From Colletes latitarsis (Eukaryota > Arthropoda > Insecta > Hymenoptera > Colletidae): a stretch of 64,000 bases of DNA. This document shows positions 60,681 to 64,000 of the stretch, in pieces. The stretch lies in contig NC_135141.1 in NCBI RefSeq assembly GCF_051014445.1, forward strand, positions 11,346,001-11,410,000, written 5' to 3'. The first letter of the stretch is position 1; each line of letters starts with the position of its first letter. The notes under the pieces were generated by a model. It worked only from the letters and a program-made list of their open reading frames with translations, made no database searches and was not told where the DNA came from. The position numbers and the translations under genes were made by a program.

Positions 60681-62599
60681 GGTTTAATTGACTGTTTCAG
60701 TGTGGTACCACACTACTGCGTGAACCAAACCAGAAAACCCCAGGATCTGGCCAACAGGTATGCGAAGGATGCGATAGTATGAGCCAGATGATGGCAAATC
60801 CCAGACATATCCCAGACCCAACCAGTGTTATCCTCAAAAATATACATCGAAACCAGGATTAATTGACTGTTTCAGGGTTATCCAAACCAGAAAAAGCCTA
60901 GGATCTGGCCAACAGGTATGCGAAAGATGCGAAAGTACGAGCCAGATGAGGGCAAATCCCAGACATAACCCAGACATAACCGGTTTTATCCTCTAAAATA
61001 TAAATCGAAACCAGGTTTAATTGACTGTTTAAGTGTGGTACCACATTACTGCGTGACCCAAACCAGAAATAGCCCAGGATCTGGCCAAGAGGTATGCGAA
61101 AGATGCGAAAGTATGAGCCAGATGAGGGCAAATGCCAGACATAACCCTGATCTAGCCGGTGTTATCCTCTAAAATATAAATCGAAACCAGGTTTAATTGA
61201 CTATTTCAGTGTGGTACCCCACTACTGCGTGATCCAAACCAGAAAACCCCAGGATCTGGCAAACAGGTATGCGAAGGATGCGATAGTATGACCCAGATGA
61301 TGGCAAATCCCAGACATATCCCAGACCCAACAGGTGTTATCCTATAAAATATACATCGAAACCAGGTTTAGTTGACTGTTTCAGGGTTATCCAGACCAGA
61401 AAAAGCCCAGGATCTGGCCAACAGGTATGCGAAAGATGCGAAAGTATGAGCCAAATGAGGGCAAATCCCAGACATAACCCAAGCCTAAGCGGTGTTCTCC
61501 TCTAAAATATAGATCGAATCCAGGTTTAGTGGACTGTTTCAGTGTGGTACCACATTTCTACGTGATACAAACCAGAAATAACCCAGGAGCTGGCTAAGAA
61601 GTATGCGAAAAAAGCGAATGTATGAGCCAGATGACGGCAAATCCCAGACATAACCCAGACCTAACCGGTGTTATCCTCTAAAATATAGATCGAAACCAGG
61701 TTTAATAAACAGTTTCAGTGTCGTACCACATTCATACGTGATCCAAACCAGAGAACCCCAGGATCTGGCCAACAGGTATGCGAAAGGTGCGATAGTATGA
61801 GTCAGATGATGGCAAATCCAAGACATAACCCTGACCTAACCGGTTTTATCCTCTAAAATATAAATCGAAACCAGGTTTAATTGACTGTTTCAGTGTGGTA
61901 CCACATTACTGCGTGACCCAAACCAGAAATAGCCCAGGATCTGGCCATCAGGTATGCGAAAGATGCGATAGTATGAGCCAGATGATGGCAAATCCCAGAC
62001 ATAACCCTGACCTAACCGGTTTTATCCTCTAAAATATAAATCGAAACCAAGTTTAATTGACTGTTTCAGTGTGGTACCACATTACTGCGTGATCCAATCC
62101 AGAAATAGCCCAGGATCTGGCCAACAGGTATGCGAAGAATGCGAAAGTATGAGCCAGATGAGGGCAAACCCCAGACATAAGCCAGACCTAACCGGTGTTA
62201 TCCTCTAAAATATACATCGAAACCGGGTTTAATTGACTGTATCAGTGTGGTACCACATTACTAAGTGATCCAAACCAGGAAACCCCAGGATCTGGCTAAC
62301 AAGTATGCGAAAAAAGCGAATGTATGAGCCAGATGAGGACAATTCTCAGACATAACCCAGACCTAACCGGTGTTATCCTTCAAAATATAAATCGAAACCA
62401 GGTTTAATTGACTGTTTCAGTGTGGTACAACATTACTGCGTGATCCCAACCAGAAATAGCCCAGGATCAGGCCAACAGGTATGCGAAAGATGGGAAAGTA
62501 TGAGCCGGATGAGTGCAAATCCCAGACATAACCCAGACCTAACCGGTGTTATCCTCTAGAATATTGATCCAATCCAAGTTTAATTGACAGTATCAGTGT
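60681..62599 (+). repeat. Less homogenised monomers without a clear higher-order match
   Basis: About eleven monomers with assorted private variants: GAGTACGAGCC near 60935 (loss of the usual TATGAG), CACCCCACTACTG-like change near 61216, GGAGCTGGC near 61587, TTTAATAAACAG near 61704, CAGAGAACCCC near 61749, TGGCCATCAGG near 61943, GGACAATTCTCAGAC near 62337. Subtypes are familiar but their order does not follow any other block that I could identify. Confidence 0.75.
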
Positions 62600-63030
62600 G
62601 GTACCACGTTACTACGTGATCCAAACCAGAAAATCCCAGGACCTGTCCAACATGTATGCGAAAAATGCGAAAGTATGAGACAGATCAGGGCTAATCCCAG
62701 GCATAAGCCATTCCAAACCGGTACTATCATCTAAAATATAGATCGGAACCAGGTTTAGTTGACTATATTGGGATTATCCGAACCTCAAGAAAACCCAGGA
62801 TCTGGCCAAGAATTATGAGAAAAATGCGAACGTATGAGCAAGATGAGTGCAAGTCGCCTATCTAACCGAGACCCAACCGGTGTTATCCTTTAAAATATTG
62901 ATCGTGGCCTCGTTAAATTGACTGTTTCAGTGTGGTACCACATTACTACGCGGTCCAAGCCAGAAAGACCGCAGGATCTGACCAACAACTATGCGAAGGA
63001 TGCGAAATTATGAGCCAGATGAGGGCAAAT
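62600..63030 (+). repeat. Most divergent monomers of the window
   Basis: Starts at 62656, 62815 and 62991 are 159 and 176 bp apart, so both length classes are present. Changes are dense: AGACAGATCAGGGCTAATC near 62677, GGCATAAGCCATTCCAAACC, ACTATATTGGGATTATCCG near 62762, CTCAAGAAAACC, AATTATGAGAAAAATGCG near 62811, GAGTGCAAGTCGCCTATC near 62844, GATCGTGGCCTCGTTAAATTG near 62899, GCGGTCCAAGCC near 62950. I estimate 80-85% identity to the consensus for the worst monomer. Confidence 0.82.
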
Positions 63031-63690
63031 CCCAGACCTATCACAAACCTAACCGGTGTTATCCTCTAAGATATACATCGAAACCAGGTTTAATTGACTG
63101 GTTCAGTGTGGAATCACATTAGTACGTGATCCAAACCAGAAAAATCCCAGGAACTGGTCAACAGGTATGCGAAAGATGCGAAAGTATGAGCCAGAAGAGG
63201 GCAAATTCCAGACAGAAACGAGTGCCAACAGGTGTTATCCTCTAAAATATACATCGAAACCAGGTTTAGTTGACTGTTTCAGGGTTATCCAAACCAGAAA
63301 AAGCCCAGGATCTGGCCAACAGGTATGCGAAAGATGCGAAAGTATGAGCCAAATGAGGACAAATCCCAGACATAACCCAAGCCTAAGCGGCGTTATCCTC
63401 TAAAATATAGATCGAATACAGGTTTAGTGGACTGTTTCAGTGTGGTACCACATTACTGCGTGACCCAAACCAGAAATAGCCCAGGATCTGGCCAACAGGT
63501 ATGCGAAAAAAGCGAATGTATGAGCCAGATGAGGGCAAATCCCAGACATAACCCAGACCTAACCGGTGTTATCCTCTAAAATATAGATCGAAACCAGGTT
63601 TAATTGACAGTTTCACTGTGGTACCTCATTGCTACGTGATCCAAACCAGAAAACCCCAGGATCTGGCCAACAGGTATGCGAAAGATGCGA
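63031..63690 (+). repeat. Return to left-half type sequence (resembles 4470-5125)
   Basis: From CCTATCACAAACC onward the order matches 4470-5125 (offset about 58,565): GACTGGTTCAG, GAAACGAGTGCCAACAGG, a short monomer (63167-63324), then the GCGAAAAAAGCG monomer and GGTACCTCATTGCTACG. Divergence from the left-half copies is modest (CCAGAAGAGGG near 63191, TTTCACTGTGG near 63610). It departs near 63690. Confidence 0.82.
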
Positions 63691-64000
63691 TAGTATGAGC
63701 CAGATGATGGCAAATCCCAGACATAACCCTGACCTAACCGGTTTTATCCTCTAAAATATAAATCGGAACAGGTTTAATTGACTGTTTCAGTGTGGTACCA
63801 CATTACTACATGATCCAAACCAGAAAACCCCAGGATCTGGCCAACGGGTATGCGAAAGATGCGAAAGTATGAGCCAGATGAGGGCAAATCCCAGACATAA
63901 CCCAGACCTAACCGGTGTTATTCTCTAAAATATAGATCGAGTCCTGGTTTAGTGGACTGTTTCAGTGTGGTACCACATTCCTACGTGATACAAACCAGAA
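63691..64000 (+). repeat. Right-edge monomers; array continues beyond the window
   Basis: GATAGTATGAGCCAGATGATGG, then a GGTTTTATCC monomer with the small deletion AATCGGAACAGG near 63762, then a GATCGAGTCCTGG monomer. The window ends mid-monomer in CAAACCAGAA, with no sign of an array boundary. Confidence 0.85.

Larger units (their letters stand above)
1..64000 (+). repeat. Satellite DNA array, ~176-bp monomer, head to tail across the whole window
   Basis: Every line of the window contains the same ordered landmarks: TATGCGA, GAGCCAGATGA, GCAAATCCCAGACATAA, ACCGGTGTTATCCTCTAAA, CCAGGTTTAATTGACTG, TGTGGTACCACA, TGATCCAAACCAG and CAGGATCTGGCCAAC. Spacing between successive TATGCGA landmarks is 174-177 bp, or 158 bp in the short class. 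Orientation never changes, and I saw no gap that would accommodate a gene or mobile element. A consensus hand count gives about 44% G+C. Known large arrays with nucleosome-scale monomers and higher-order repeats are usually centromeric or heterochromatic in eukaryotes; location here is inference. I do not recognise the family. Strand is given relative to the monomer orientation used here. Confidence 0.97.

Noticed and set aside
62600..63030. Non-satellite insertion
   Set aside because: Although strongly diverged, this stretch keeps landmark order, spacing (159 and 176 bp) and orientation, so it is divergent satellite.
1..64000. CRISPR array
   Set aside because: The period is about 176 bp with similarity along the entire monomer, not short identical repeats separated by unique spacers, and no cas-like gene is present.
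1..64000. Telomeric repeat or rDNA spacer
   Set aside because: CCTAACC occurs once per monomer but never in short tandem runs such as (CCCTAA)n, and no rRNA-like sequence is present.

Overview
The whole 64 kb window is one uninterrupted satellite DNA array. It holds roughly 365 head-to-tail copies, all in the same orientation, of a monomer of about 176 bp (usually 174-177 bp, about 44% G+C), plus a recurrent 158-bp short form that lacks one 18-bp piece. I found no convincing gene, RNA gene, transposon, CRISPR array or unique-sequence island. The open reading frames are by-products of the repeat: 177 is divisible by three, so the same short peptides recur every few kilobases. A nucleosome-scale monomer, higher-order repeats (HORs) and lack of genes point to a eukaryotic centromeric, pericentromeric or other heterochromatic block. 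I do not recognise the family and cannot name the organism.

Left half (1 to about 32.5 kb): highly homogenised HORs. A 6,597-bp unit of 38 monomers (33 long, 5 short) occurs twice in tandem (about 1857-8453 and 8454-15050). A derived unit of 5,208 bp (about 30 monomers) occurs twice (about 12863-18070 and 18071-23278), and its first 2.2 kb is also the tail of the second 6,597-bp unit. From 23457 the sequence restarts as a near-identical copy of position 1 onward (offset 23,456). A private 1,039-bp tandem duplication (25537-26575 / 26576-27614) shifts the offset to 24,495, and the match ends near 32489 at a chimeric junction.

Right half (about 32.5-64 kb): a mosaic of smaller, nested duplications with offsets of 1,232, 1,896, 7,467, 1,211, 6,942, 3,992, 2,441, 9,383, 3,147, 4,008 and 3,834 bp, with more divergent monomers between them. 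The most divergent monomers are at about 37.4-38.2 kb and 62.6-63.0 kb. The last kilobase returns to sequence typical of the left half.

Biological reading: this is an array evolving by repeated in-register duplication (unequal exchange or replication-based copying) at several scales. The monomer contains a perfect 12-bp palindrome (lost in short monomers), two 11-bp interrupted palindromes, two internal direct repeats, and a variable tract of about 16 bp that largely defines monomer subtypes. No CENP-B-box match was seen in the consensus. All comparisons were by eye, so block boundaries carry an uncertainty of about 10-40 bp, and sometimes up to one monomer.
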